Source: Fragum whitleyi (Eukaryota; Mollusca; Bivalvia; Cardiida; Cardiidae). From it: a stretch of DNA of 64,000 bases. Under the pieces are notes generated by a model that saw only the letters and a list, made by a program, of their open reading frames with translations, was not told where the DNA came from and searched no databases. Within the stretch, counting starts at the first letter, position 1; every line of letters begins with the position of its first letter. Below, one piece after another: positions 52,576 to 64,000 of the stretch. Made by a program: the position numbers and the translations under genes. The stretch covers positions 372,001 to 436,000 of the forward strand of contig OX411556.1 in the NCBI GenBank assembly GCA_948146395.1, in the 5' to 3' direction.

Positions 52576-53001
52576 ATTATTTAATCCTGATTTAATGTTA
52601 AATATTTTGGGTACCCATTTTTCGATCGACTGATGCGCCCATGCATTCATACCCACATCGTCCCAAACACTCGCGTTCGCTAGCTATGCATGTGCGCTTC
52701 AAATTGACACCGGTTTCGATGCCGTCTGATGCATCTGTCTGTGCGTTTATGCAGCATCCCTGACCCCTTGTTATTCGATTTAATAGTAATTATTTAATCC
52801 TGATTTAATGTTAAATATTTTGGGTACCCATTTTTCGATCGACTGATGCGCCCATGCATTCATACCCACATCGTCCCAAACACGCGCGTTCACTAGCTAT
52901 GCATGTGCGCTTCAAATTGACACCGGTTTCGATGCCGTCTGATGCATCCGTCTGTGCGTTTATGTAGCATCCCTGATCCCTTGTTATTCGATTTAATAGT
53001 A

Positions 53002-53215
53002 ATTATTTAATCTTGACTTAATGTTTAATATTTTGGGTAACCCATTTTTCGATCGACTGATGCGCCCATGCATTCATACCCACATCGCCCCAAACACGCG
53101 CGTTCGCTAGCTATGCATGTGCGCTTCAAATTGACACCGGTTTCGATGCCGTCTGATGCATCCGTCTGTGCGTTTATGCAGCATCCCTGACCCCTTGTTA
53201 TTCGATTTAATAGTA
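53002..53215 (+). repeat. 214-bp marker unit, copy 8
   Basis: It lies 3,336 bp after copy 7, inside copy 1 of the 6,104-bp repeat. It adds the change TGTTTAATA, which only copies 8 and 9 share. Confidence 0.92.
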
Positions 53216-56200
53216 ATTATTTAATCCTGATTTAATGTTAAATATTTTGGGTACCCATTTTTTGATCGACTGATGCGCCCATGCATTCATACCCAAATCG
53301 TCCCAAACACTCGCGTTCGCTAGCTATGCATGTGCGCTTCAAATTGACACCGGTTTCGATGCCGTCTGATGCATCCGTCTGTGCGTTTATGCAGCATCCC
53401 TGACCCCTTGTTATTCGATTTAATAGTAATTATTTAATCCTGATTTAATGTTAAATATTTTGGGTACCCATTTTTCGATCGACTGATGCGCCCATGCATT
53501 CATACCCACATCGTCCCAAACACGCGCGTTCACTAGCTATGCATGTGCGCTTCAAATTGACACCGGTTTCGATGCCGTCTGATGCATCCGTCTGTGCGTT
53601 TATGCAGCATCCCTGACCCCTTGTTATTCGATTTAATAGTAATTATTTAATCCTGATTTAATGTTAAATATTTTGGGTACCCATTTTTCGATTGACTGAT
53701 GCGCCCATGCATTCATACCCACATCGTCCCAAACACGCGCGTTCACTAGCTATGCATGTGCGCTTCAAATTGACACCGGTTTCGATGCCGTCTGATGCAT
53801 CCGTCTGTGCGTTTATGCAGCATCCCTGACCCCTTGTTATTCGATTTAATAGTAATTATTTAATCCTGATTTAATGTTAAATATTTTGGGTACCCATGTT
53901 TCGATCGACTGATGCGCCCATGCATTCATACCCACATCGCCCCAAACACGCGCGTTCGCTAGCTATGCATGTGCGCTTCAAATTGACACCGGTTTCGATG
54001 CCGTCTGATGCGTCCGTCTGTGCGTTTATGCAGCATCCCTGACCCCTTGTTATTCGATTTAATAGTAATTATTTAATCCTGATTTAATGTTAAATATTTT
54101 GGGTACCCATTTTTCGATCGACTGATGCGCCCATGTATTCATACCCACATCGTCCCAAACACGCGCGTTCACTAGCTATGCATGTGCGCTTCAAATTGAC
54201 ACCGGTTTCGATGCCGTCTGATGCATCCGTCTGTGCGTTTATGCAGCATCCCTGACCCCTTGTTATTCGATTTAATAGTAATTATTTAATCCTGATTTAA
54301 TGTTAAATATTTTGGGTACCCATTTTTCGATCGACTGATGCGTCCATGCATTCATACCCACATCGCCCCAAACACGCGCGTTCACTAGCTATGCATGTGC
54401 GCTTCAAATTGACACCGGTTTCGATGCCGTCTGATGCATCCGTCTGTGCGTTTATGCAGCATCCCTGACCCCTTGTTATTCGATTTAATAGTAATTATTT
54501 AATCCTGATTTAATGTTAAATATTTTGGGTACCCATTTTTCGATCGACTGATGCGCCCATGCATTCATACCCACATCGTCCCAAACACTCGCGTTCGCTA
54601 GCTATGCATGTGCGCTTCAAATTGACACCGGTTTCGATGCCGTCTAATGCATCCGTCTGTGCGTTTATGCAGCATCCCTGACCCCTTGTTATTCGATTTA
54701 ATAGTAATTATTTAATTGTGATTTAATGTTAAATATTTTGGGTACCCATTTTTCGATCGACTGATGCGCCCATGCATTCATACCCACATCGTCCCAAACA
54801 CTCGCGTTCGCTAGCTATGCATGTGCGCTTCAAATTGACACCGGTTTCGATGCCGTCTGATGCATCCGTCTGTGCGTTTATGCAGCATCCCTGACCCCTT
54901 GTTATTCGATTTAATAGTAATTATTTAATCCTGATTTAATGTTAAATATTTTGGGTACCCATTTTTCGATCGACTGATGCGCCCATGCATTCATACCCAC
55001 ATCGCCCCAAACACGCGCGTTCGCTAGCTATGCATGTGCGCTTCAAATTGACACCGGTTTCGATGCCGTCTGATGCATCCGTCTGTGCGTTTATGCAGCA
55101 TCCCTGACCCCTTGTTATTCGATTTAATAGTAATTATTTAATCCTGATTTAATGTTAAATATTTTGGGTACCCATTTTTCGATCGACTGATGCGCCCATG
55201 CATTCATACCCACATCGTCCCAAACACTCGCGTTCGCTAGCTATGCATGTGCGCTTCAAATTGACACCGGTTTCGATGCCGTCTGATGCATCCGTCTGTG
55301 CGTGTATGCAGCATCCCTGACAACTTGTTATTCGATTTAATAGTAATTGTTTAATCCTGATTTAATGTTAAATATTTTGGGTACCCATTTTTCGATCGAC
55401 TGATGCGCCCATGCATTCATACCCACATCGTCCCAAACACTCGCGTTCGCTAGCTATGCATGTGCACTTCAAATTGACACCGGTTTCGATGCCGTCTGAT
55501 GCATCTGTCTGTGCGTTTATGCAGCATCCCTGACCCCTTGTTATTCGATTTAATAGTAATTATTTAATCCTGATTTAATGTTAAATATTTTGGGTACCCA
55601 TTTTTCGATCGACTGATGCGCCCATGCATTCATACCCACATCGCCCGAAACACGCGCGTTCACTAGCTATGCATGTGCGCTTCAAATTGACACCGGTTTC
55701 GATGCCGTCTGATGCATCCGTCTGTGCGTTTATGCAGCATCCCTGACCCCTTGTTATTCGATTTAATAGTAATTATTTAATCCTGATTTAATGTTAAATA
55801 TTTTGGGTACCCATTTTTCGATCGACTGATGCGCCCATGCATTCATACCCACATCGTCCCAAACACTCGCGTTTGCTAGCTATTCATGTGCGCTTCAAAT
55901 TGACACCGGTTTCGATGCCGTCTGATGCATCCGTCTGTGCGTTTATGCAGCATCCCTGACCCCTTGTTATTCGATTTAATAGTAATTATTTAATCCTGAT
56001 TTAATGTTAAATATTTTGGGTACCCATTTTTCGATCGACTGATGCGCCCATGCATTCATACCCACATCGTCCCAAACACTCGCGTTCGCTAGCTATGCAT
56101 GTGCGCTTCAAATTGACACCGGTTTCGATGCCGTCTGATGCATCCGTCTGTGCGTTTACGCAGCATCCCTGACCCCTTGTTATTCGATTTAATAGTAATT

Positions 56201-58326
56201 ATTTAATCCTGATTTAATGTTAAATATTTTGGGTACCCATTTTTCGATCGACTGATGCGCCCATGCATTCATACCCACATCGCCCCAAACACGCGCGTTC
56301 GCTAGCTATGCATGTGCGCTTCAAATTGACACCGGTTTCGATGCCGTCTGATGCATCCGTCTGTGCGTTTATGCAGCATCCCTGACCCCTTGTTATTCGA
56401 TTTAATAGTAATTATTTAATCCTGATTTAATGTTAAATATTTTGGGTACCCATTTTTCGATCGACTGATGCGCCCATGCATTCATACCCACATCGTCCCA
56501 AACACTCGCGTTCGCTAGCTATGCATGTGCGCTTCAAATTGACACCGGTTTCGATGCCGTCTGATGCATCCGTCTGTGCGTGTATGCAGCATCCCTGACA
56601 ACTTGTTATTCGATTTAATAGTAATTATTTAATCCTGATTTAATGTTAAATATTTTGGGTACCCATTTTTCGATCGACTGATGCGCCCATGCATTCATAC
56701 CCACATCGTCCCAAACACTCGCGTTCGCTAGCTATGCATGTGCACTTCAAATTGACACCGGTTTCGATGCCGTCTGATGCATCTGTCTGTGCGTTTATGC
56801 AGCATCCCTGACCCCTTGTTATTCGATTTAATAGTAATTATTTAATCCTGATTTAATGTTAAATATTTTGGGTACCCATTTTTCGATCGACTGATGCGCC
56901 CATGCATTCATACCCACATCGTCCCAAACACTCGCGTTCGCTAGCTATGCATGTGCGCTTCAAATTGACACCGGTTTCGATGCCGTCTGATGCGTCCGTC
57001 TGTGCGTTTATGCAGCATCCCTGACCCCTTGTTATTCGATTTAATAGTAATTATTTAATCCTGATTTAATGTTAAATATTTTGGGTACCCATTTTTCGAT
57101 CGACTGATGCGCCCATGCATTCATACCCACATCGTCCCAAACACGCGCGTTCACTAGCTATGCATGTGCGCTTCAAATTGACACCGGTTTCGATGCCGTC
57201 TGATGCATCCGTCTGTGCGTTTATGCAGCATCCCTGACCCCTTGTTATTCGATTTAATAGTAATTATTTAATCCTGATTTAATGTAAATATTTTGGGTAC
57301 CCTTTTTTCGATCGACTGATGCGTCCATGCATTCATACCCACATCGCCCCAAACACGCGCGTTCGCTAGCTATGCATGTGCGCTTCAAATTGACACCGGT
57401 TTCGATGTCGTCTGATGCATCCGTCTGTGCGTTTATGCAGCATCCCTGACCCCTTGTTATTCGATTTAATAGTAATTATTTAATCCTGATTTAATGTTAA
57501 ATATTTTGGGTACCCATTTTTCGATCGACTGATGCGCCCATGCATTCATACCCACATCGTCCCAAACACTCGCGTTCGCTAGCTATGCATGTGCGCTTCA
57601 AATTGACACCGGTTTCGATGCCGTCTAATGCATCCGTCTGTGCGTTTATGCAGCATCCCTGACCCCTTGTTATTCGATTTAATAGTAATTATTTAATCCT
57701 GATTTAATGTTAAATATTTTGGGTACCCATTTTTCGATCGACTGATGCGCCCATGCATTCATACCCACATCGTCCCAAACACTCGCGTTCGCTAGCTATG
57801 CATGTGCGCTTCAAATTGACACCGGTTTCGATGCCGTCTGATGCATCCGTCTGTGCGTTTATGCAGCATCCCTGACAACTTGTTATTCGATTTAATAGTA
57901 ATTATTTAATCCTGATTTAATGTTAAAAATTTTGGGTACCCATTTTTCGGTCGACTGATGCGCCCATGCATTCATACCCACATCGTCCCAAACACGCGCG
58001 TTCACTAGCTATGCATGTGCGCTTCAAATTGACACCGGTTTCGATGCCGTCTGATGCATCCGTCTGTGCGTTTATGCAGCATCCCTGACCCCTTGTTATT
58101 CGATTTAATAGTAATTATTTAATCCTGATTTAATGTTAAATATTTTGGGTACCCATTTTTCGATCGACTGATGCGCCCATGCATTCATACCCACATCGCC
58201 CCAAACACGCGCGTTCGCTAGCTATGCATGTGCGCTTCAAATTGACACCGGTTTCGATGCCGTCTGATGCATCCGTCTGTGCGTTTATGCAGCATCCGTG
58301 ACCCCTTGCTATTCGATTTAATAGTA

Positions 58327-58679
58327 ATTATTTAATCCTGATTTAATGTTAAATATTTTGGGTACCCATTTTTCGATCGAATGATGCGCCCATGCATTCA
58401 TACCCACATCGTCCCAAACACTCGCGTGCGCTAGCTATGCACGTGCGCTTCAAAATGACGCCGGTTTCGATGCCGTCTGATGCATCCGTCTGTGCGTTTA
58501 TGCAGCATCCCTGACCCCTTGTAATGCGCCCATGCATTCATACCCACATCGTCCCAAACACTCGCGTTCGCTAGCTATGCATGTGCGCTTCAAATTGACA
58601 CCGGTTTCGATGCCGTCTGATGCATCCGTCTGTGCGTTTATGCAGCATCCCTGACAACTTGTTATTCGATTTAATAGTA
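58327..58679 (+). repeat. Fused dimer, 73-bp deletion, copy 3
   Basis: It lies exactly 6,104 bp after copy 2, with its junction at 58,521/58,522. One private change is visible: GATCGAATGATG in place of GATCGACTGATG. Confidence 0.93.
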
Positions 58680-59105
58680 ATTATTTAATCCTGATTTAAT
58701 GTTAAATATTTTGGGTACCCATTTTTCGATCGACTGATGCGCCCATGCATTCATACCCACATCGTCCCAAACACTCGCGTTCGCTAGCTATGCATGTGCG
58801 CTTCAAATTGACACCGGTTTCGATGCCGTCTGATGCATCTGTCTGTGCGTTTATGCAGCATCCCTGACCCCTTGTTATTCGATTTAATAGTAATTATTTA
58901 ATCCTGATTTAATGTTAAATATTTTGGGTACCCATTTTTCGATCGACTGATGCGCCCATGCATTCATACCCACATCGTCCCAAACACGCGCGTTCACTAG
59001 CTATGCATGTGCGCTTCAAATTGACACCGGTTTCGATGCCGTCTGATGCATCCGTCTGTGCGTTTATGTAGCATCCCTGATCCCTTGTTATTCGATTTAA
59101 TAGTA

Positions 59106-59319
59106 ATTATTTAATCTTGACTTAATGTTTAATATTTTGGGTAACCCATTTTTCGATCGACTGATGCGCCCATGCATTCATACCCACATCGCCCCAAACA
59201 CGCGCGTTCGCTAGCTATGCATGTGCGCTTCAAATTGACACCGGTTTCGATGCCGTCTGATGCATCCGTCTGTGCGTTTATGCAGCATCCCTGACCCCTT
59301 GTTATTCGATTTAATAGTA
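59106..59319 (+). repeat. 214-bp marker unit, copy 9
   Basis: It lies exactly 6,104 bp after copy 8 and shares its TGTTTAATA change, as expected for copy 2 of the 6,104-bp repeat. Confidence 0.92.
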
Positions 59320-62300
59320 ATTATTTAATCCTGATTTAATGTTAAATATTTTGGGTACCCATTTTTTGATCGACTGATGCGCCCATGCATTCATACCCAA
59401 ATCGTCCCAAACACTCGCGTTCGCTAGCTATGCATGTGCGCTTCAAATTGACACCGGTTTCGATGATGTCTGATGCATCCGTCTGTGCGTTTATGCAGCA
59501 TCCCTGACCCCTTGTTATTCGATTTAATAGTAATTATTTAATCCTGATTTAATGTTAAATATTTTGGGTACCCATTTTTCGATCGACTGATGCGCCCATG
59601 CATTCATACCCACATCGTCCCAAACACGCGCGTTCACTAGCTATGCATGTGCGCTTCAAATTGACACCGGTTTCGATGCCGTCTGATGCATCCGTCTGTG
59701 CGTTTATGCAGCATCCCTGACCCCTTGTTATTCGATTTAATAGTAATTATTTAATCCTGATTTAATGTTAAATATTTTGGGTACCCATTTTTCGATTGAC
59801 TGATGCGTCCATGCATTCATACCCACATCGTCCCAAACACGCGCGTTCACTAGCTATGCATGTGCGCTTCAAATTGACACCGGTTTCGATGCCGTCTGAT
59901 GCATCCGTCTGTGCGTTTATGCAGCATCCCTGACCCCTTGTTATTCGATTTAATAGTAATTATTTAATCCTGATTTAATGTTAAATATTTTGGGTACCCA
60001 TGTTTCGATCGACTGATGCGCCCATGCATTCATACCCACATCGCCCCAAACACGCGCGTTCGCTAGCTATGCATGTGCGCTTCAAATTGACACCGGTTTC
60101 GATGCCGTCTGATGCGTCCGTCTGTGCGTTTATGCAGCATCCCTGACCCCTTGTTATTCGATTTAATAGTAATTATTTAATCCTGATTTAATGTTAAATA
60201 TTTTGGGTACCCATTTTTCGATCGACTGATGCGCCCATGCATTCATACCCACATCGTCCCAAACACGCGCGTTCACTAGCTATGCATGTGCGCTTCAAAT
60301 TGACACCGGTTTCGATGCCGTCTGATGCATCCGTCTGTGCGTTTATGCAGCATCCCTGACCCCTTGTTATTCGATTTAATAGTAATTATTTAATCCTGAT
60401 TTAATGTTAAATATTTTGGGTACCCATTTTTCGATCGACTGATGCGTCCATGCATTCATACCCACATCGCCCCAAACACGCGCGTTCACTAGCTATGCAT
60501 GTGCGCTTCAAATTGACACCGGTTTCGATGCCGTCTGATGCATCCGTCTGTGCGTTTATGCAGCATCCCTGACCCCTTGTTATTCGATTTAATAGTAATT
60601 ATTTAATCCTGATTTAATGTTAAATATTTTGGGTACCCATTTTTCGATCGACTGATGCGCCCATGCATTCATACCCACATCGTCCCAAACACTCGCGTTC
60701 GCTAGCTATGCATGTGCGCTTCAAATTGACACCGGTTTCGATGCCGTCTAATGCATCCGTCTGTGCGTTTATGCAGCATCCCTGACCCCTTGTTATTCGA
60801 TTTAATAGTAATTATTTAATCCTGATTTAATGTTAAATATTTTGGGTACCCATTTTTCGATCGACTGATGCGCCCATGCATTCATACCCACATCGTCCCA
60901 AACACTCGCGTTCGCTAGCTATGCATGTGCGCTTCAAATTGACACCGGTTTCGATGCCGTCTGATGCATCCGTCTGTGCGTTTATGCAGCATCCCTGACC
61001 CCTTGTTATTCGATTTAATAGTAATTATTTAATCCTGATTTAATGTTAAATATTTTGGGTACCCATTTTTCGATCGACTGATGCGCCCATGCATTCATAC
61101 CCACATCGCCCCAAACACGCGCGTTCGCTAGCTATGCATGTGCGCTTCAAATTGACACCGGTTTCGATGCCGTCTGATGCATCCGTCTGTGCGTTTATGC
61201 AGCATCCCTGACCCCTTGTTATTCGATTTAATAGTAATTATTTAATCCTGATTTAATGTTAAATATTTTGGGTACCCATTTTTCGATCGACTGATGCGCC
61301 CATGCATTCATACCCACATCGTCCCAAACACTCGCGTTCGCTAGCTATGCATGTGCGCTTCAAATTGACACCGGTTTCGATGCCGTCTGATGCATCCGTC
61401 TGTGCGTGTATGCAGCATCCCTGACAACTTGTTATTCGATTTAATAGTAATTGTTTAATCCTGATTTAATGTTAAATATTTTGGGTACCCATTTTTCGAT
61501 CGACTGATGCGCCCATGCATTCATACCCACATCGTCCCAAACACTCGCGTTCGCTAGCTATGCATGTGCACTTCAAATTGACACCGGTTTCGATGCCGTC
61601 TGATGCATCTGTCTGTGCGTTTATGCAGCATCCCTGACCCCTTGTTATTCGATTTAATAGTAATTATTTAATCCTGATTTAATGTTAAATATTTTGGGTA
61701 CCCATTTTTCGATCGACTGATGCGCCCATGCATTCATACCCACATCGCCCGAAACACGCGCGTTCACTAGCTATGCATGTGCGCTTCAAATTGACACCGG
61801 TTTCGATGCCGTCTGATGCATCCGTCTGTGCGTTTATGCAGCATCCCTGACCCCTTGTTATTCGATTTAATAGTAATTATTTAATCCTGATTTAATGTTA
61901 AATATTTTGGGTACCCATTTTTCGATCGACTGATGCGCCCATGCATTCATACCCACATCGTCCCAAACACTCGCGTTTGCTAGCTATTCATGTGCGCTTC
62001 AAATTGACACCGGTTTCGATGCCGTCTGATGCATCCGTCTGTGCGTTTATGCAGCATCCCTGACCCCTTGTTATTCGATTTAATAGTAATTATTTAATCC
62101 TGATTTAATGTTAAATATTTTGGGTACCCATTTTTCGATCGACTGATGCGCCCATGCATTCATACCCACATCGTCCCAAACACTCGCGTTCGCTAGCTAT
62201 GCATGTGCGCTTCAAATTGACACCGGTTTCGATGCCGTCTGATGCATCCGTCTGTGCGTTTACGCAGCATCCCTGACCCCTTGTTATTCGATTTAATAGT

Positions 62301-62888
62301 AATTATTTAATCCTGATTTAATGTTAAATATTTTGGGTACCCATTTTTCGATCGACTGATGCGCCCATGCATTCATACCCACATCGCCCCAAACACGCGC
62401 GTTCGCTAGCTATGCATGTGCGCTTCAAATTGACACCGGTTTCGATGCCGTCTGATGCATCCGTCTGTGCGTTTATGCAGCATCCCTGACCCCTTGTTAT
62501 TCGATTTAATAGTAATTATTTAATCCTGATTTAATGTTAAATATTTTGGGTACCCATTTTTCGATCGACTGATGCGCCCATGCATTCATACCCACATCGT
62601 CCCAAACACTCGCGTTCGCTAGCTATGCATGTGCGCTTCAAATTGACACCGGTTTCGATGCCGTCTGATGCATCCGTCTGTGCGTGTATGCAGCATCCCT
62701 GACAACTTGTTATTCGATTTAATAGTAATTATTTAATCCTGATTTAATGTTAAATATTTTGGGTACCCATTTTTCGATCGACTGATGCGCCCATGCATTC
62801 ATACCCACATCGTCCCAAACACTCGCGTTCGCTAGCTATGCATGTGCACTTCAAATTGACACCGGTTTCGATGCCGTCTGATGCATCT

Positions 62889-64000
62889 GTCTGTGCGTTT
62901 ATGCAGCATCCCTGACCCCTTGTTATTCGATTTAATAGTAATTATTTAATCCTGATTTAATGTTAAATATTTTGGGTACCCATTTTTCGATCGACTGATG
63001 CGCCCATGCATTCATACCCACATCGCCCGAAACACGCGCGTTCACTAGCTATGCATGTGCGCTTCAAATTGACACCGGTTTCGATGCCGTCTGATGCATC
63101 CGTCTGTGCGTTTATGCAGCATCCCTGACCCCTTGTTATTCGATTTAATAGTAATTATTTAATCCTGATTTAATGTTAAATATTTTGGGTACCCATTTTT
63201 CGATCGACTGATGCGCCCATGCATTCATACCCAAATCGCCCCAAACACGCGCGTTCGCTAGCTATGCATGTGCGCTTCAAATTGACACCGGTTTCGATGC
63301 CGTCTGATGCATCCGTCTGTGCGTTTATGTAGCATCCCTGACCCCTTGTTATTCGATTTAATAGTAATTATTTAATCCTGATTTAATGTTAAATATTTTG
63401 GGTACCCATTTTTCGATCGACTGATGCGCCCATGCATTCATACCCACATCGTCCCAAACACTCGCGTTCGCTAGCTATGCATGTTCGCTTCAAATTGACA
63501 CCGGTTTCGATGCCGTCTGATGCATCCGTCTGTACGTTTATGCAGCATCCCTGACCCCTTGTTATTCGATTTAATAGTAATTATTTAATCCTGATTTAAT
63601 GTTAAATATTTTGGGTACCCATTTTTCGATCGACTGATGCGCCCATGCATTCATACCCACATCGTCCCAAACACTCGCGTTCGCTAGCTATGCATGTGCG
63701 CTTCAAATTGACACCGGTTTCGATGCCGTCTGATGCATCCGTCTGTACGTTTATGCAGCATCCCTGACCCCTTGTTATTCGATTTAATAGTAATTATTTA
63801 ATCCTGATTTAATGTTAAATATTTTGGGTACCCATTTTTCGATCGACTGATGCGCCCATGCATTCATACCCACATCGTCCCAAACACGCGCGTTCGCTAG
63901 CTATGCATGTGCGCTTCAAATTGACACCGGTTTCGATGCCGTCTGATGCATCCGTCTGTGCGTTTATGCAGCATCCCTGACCCCTTGTTATTCGATTTAA
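62889..64000 (+). repeat. Right edge monomers
   Basis: Five units or so follow the 6,104-bp pair, including one with CGCCCGAAACACG (63,024), one with CCCAAATCGCCCC (63,231) and two with CTGTACGTTTATG (about 63,531 and 63,744). The last unit starts at 63,793 and is cut by the window end at its position 208, so the array continues. Confidence 0.85.

Larger units (their letters stand above)
50681..56784 (+). repeat. 6,104-bp higher-order repeat, copy 1
   Basis: The period equals 29 units minus the 73-bp deletion, with one +1 and one -1 indel. It contains the 212-bp unit at about 51,165, the GACAACTTG unit, the TTCGGTCGAC unit (about 51,844), the fused dimer, the eighth marker unit and two units with GCGTGTATGC (55,301 and 56,579). 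Those two lie 1,278 bp apart and reflect an internal six-unit duplication. The left limit is the mismatch at 50,680 against 56,784. Confidence 0.93.
56785..62888 (+). repeat. 6,104-bp higher-order repeat, copy 2
   Basis: All markers of copy 1 recur at +6,104, and the match runs on to about 63,025. Differences I noticed include CCAATTTTCG (51,411) against CCATTTTTCG, AATTGTGATT (54,715) against AATCCTGATT, CATGTATTC (about 54,133) against CATGCATTC, and in this copy GATCGAATG (58,376), GATGATGTC (59,463) and GCGTCCATG (59,806). That is well above 99% identity. Confidence 0.93.
1..64000 (+). repeat. Satellite DNA array, 213-bp unit, about 301.98 copies
   Basis: The phrase ATTATTTAATCCTG recurs at 1, 214, 427, 640 and so on to 63,793, always in the same orientation, and no non-satellite sequence interrupts it. 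Most units differ from one another at a few positions only. Because 213 is divisible by 3, any open frame would continue from unit to unit, yet stops occur in every frame, so the array is non-coding. Unit length, purity and HOR structure are typical of eukaryotic centromeric or pericentromeric satellites. That chromosomal location is inferred, since no flanking DNA is visible. The family itself is not one I recognise. Confidence 0.98.

Noticed and set aside
38028..58537. Three 62-codon minus-strand open frames (38,028, 52,245 and 58,349)
   Set aside because: They exist only because the 73-bp deletion in the fused dimer joins two frames. The translated text is antisense satellite with no recognisable domain.
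1..64000. CRISPR array
   Set aside because: The whole 213 bp repeats; there are no short direct repeats separated by unique spacers and no cas genes.
1..64000. Ribosomal DNA spacer subrepeats or a transposon-internal tandem repeat
   Set aside because: No rRNA, terminal repeat, target-site duplication or transposase sequence is visible in 64 kb, though DNA outside the window could change this view.
1..64000. A novel multi-gene biological system
   Set aside because: No coding capacity exists here; all frames are closed by stops in nearly every unit.

Overview
The whole 64 kb window is one uninterrupted head-to-tail satellite DNA array. The unit is 213 bp, about 44% G+C in a typical monomer, and about 301 complete units plus a 208-bp partial unit fit in the window. 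Every unit lies in the same orientation. I see no gene, RNA gene, transposon, CRISPR array or unique sequence, and the array runs off both ends. Such an array points to a eukaryotic heterochromatic block (centromeric, pericentromeric or subtelomeric). I do not recognise the family and cannot name the organism. A typical unit has 14 CpG in 213 bp (observed/expected about 1.4 by hand count), yet many recurrent variants are CpG-to-TpG or CpG-to-CpA changes.

Most units belong to three linked types, using a unit frame in which position 1 is the A of ATTATTTAATC. Type A has C86, G96, G104. Type B has T86, T96, G104. Type C has T86, G96, A104. They often run A-B-C (639 bp) or A-B-C-C (852 bp), so there is a higher-order repeat (HOR) level. 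Larger, younger tandem duplications lie on top of this. From left to right they are: a trimer pair at 1.7-3.0 kb; a 3,590-bp pair at 3.0-10.1 kb; a 1,460-bp copy and an older related block at 10.5-14 kb; mostly ordinary monomers at 14-20 kb; small dimer and trimer duplications at 20-24 kb; a 2,343-bp pair at 27.9-32.6 kb; nine modules marked by a 214-bp variant unit from 34.6 to 59.3 kb; a 1,282-bp block present three times between 41.6 and 49.7 kb; and a 6,104-bp pair at 50.7-62.9 kb.

The length budget closes exactly: 301 x 213, minus four 31-bp deletions, minus three 73-bp deletions, plus a net 22 bp of small indels, gives the start of the last partial unit at 63,793. The few open frames of 62-67 codons, all on the minus strand, arise only where an indel or a point change in a variant unit removes a stop or makes an ATG. 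They are not credible genes. I found no coding system here. The notable content is the layered duplication history of the satellite.
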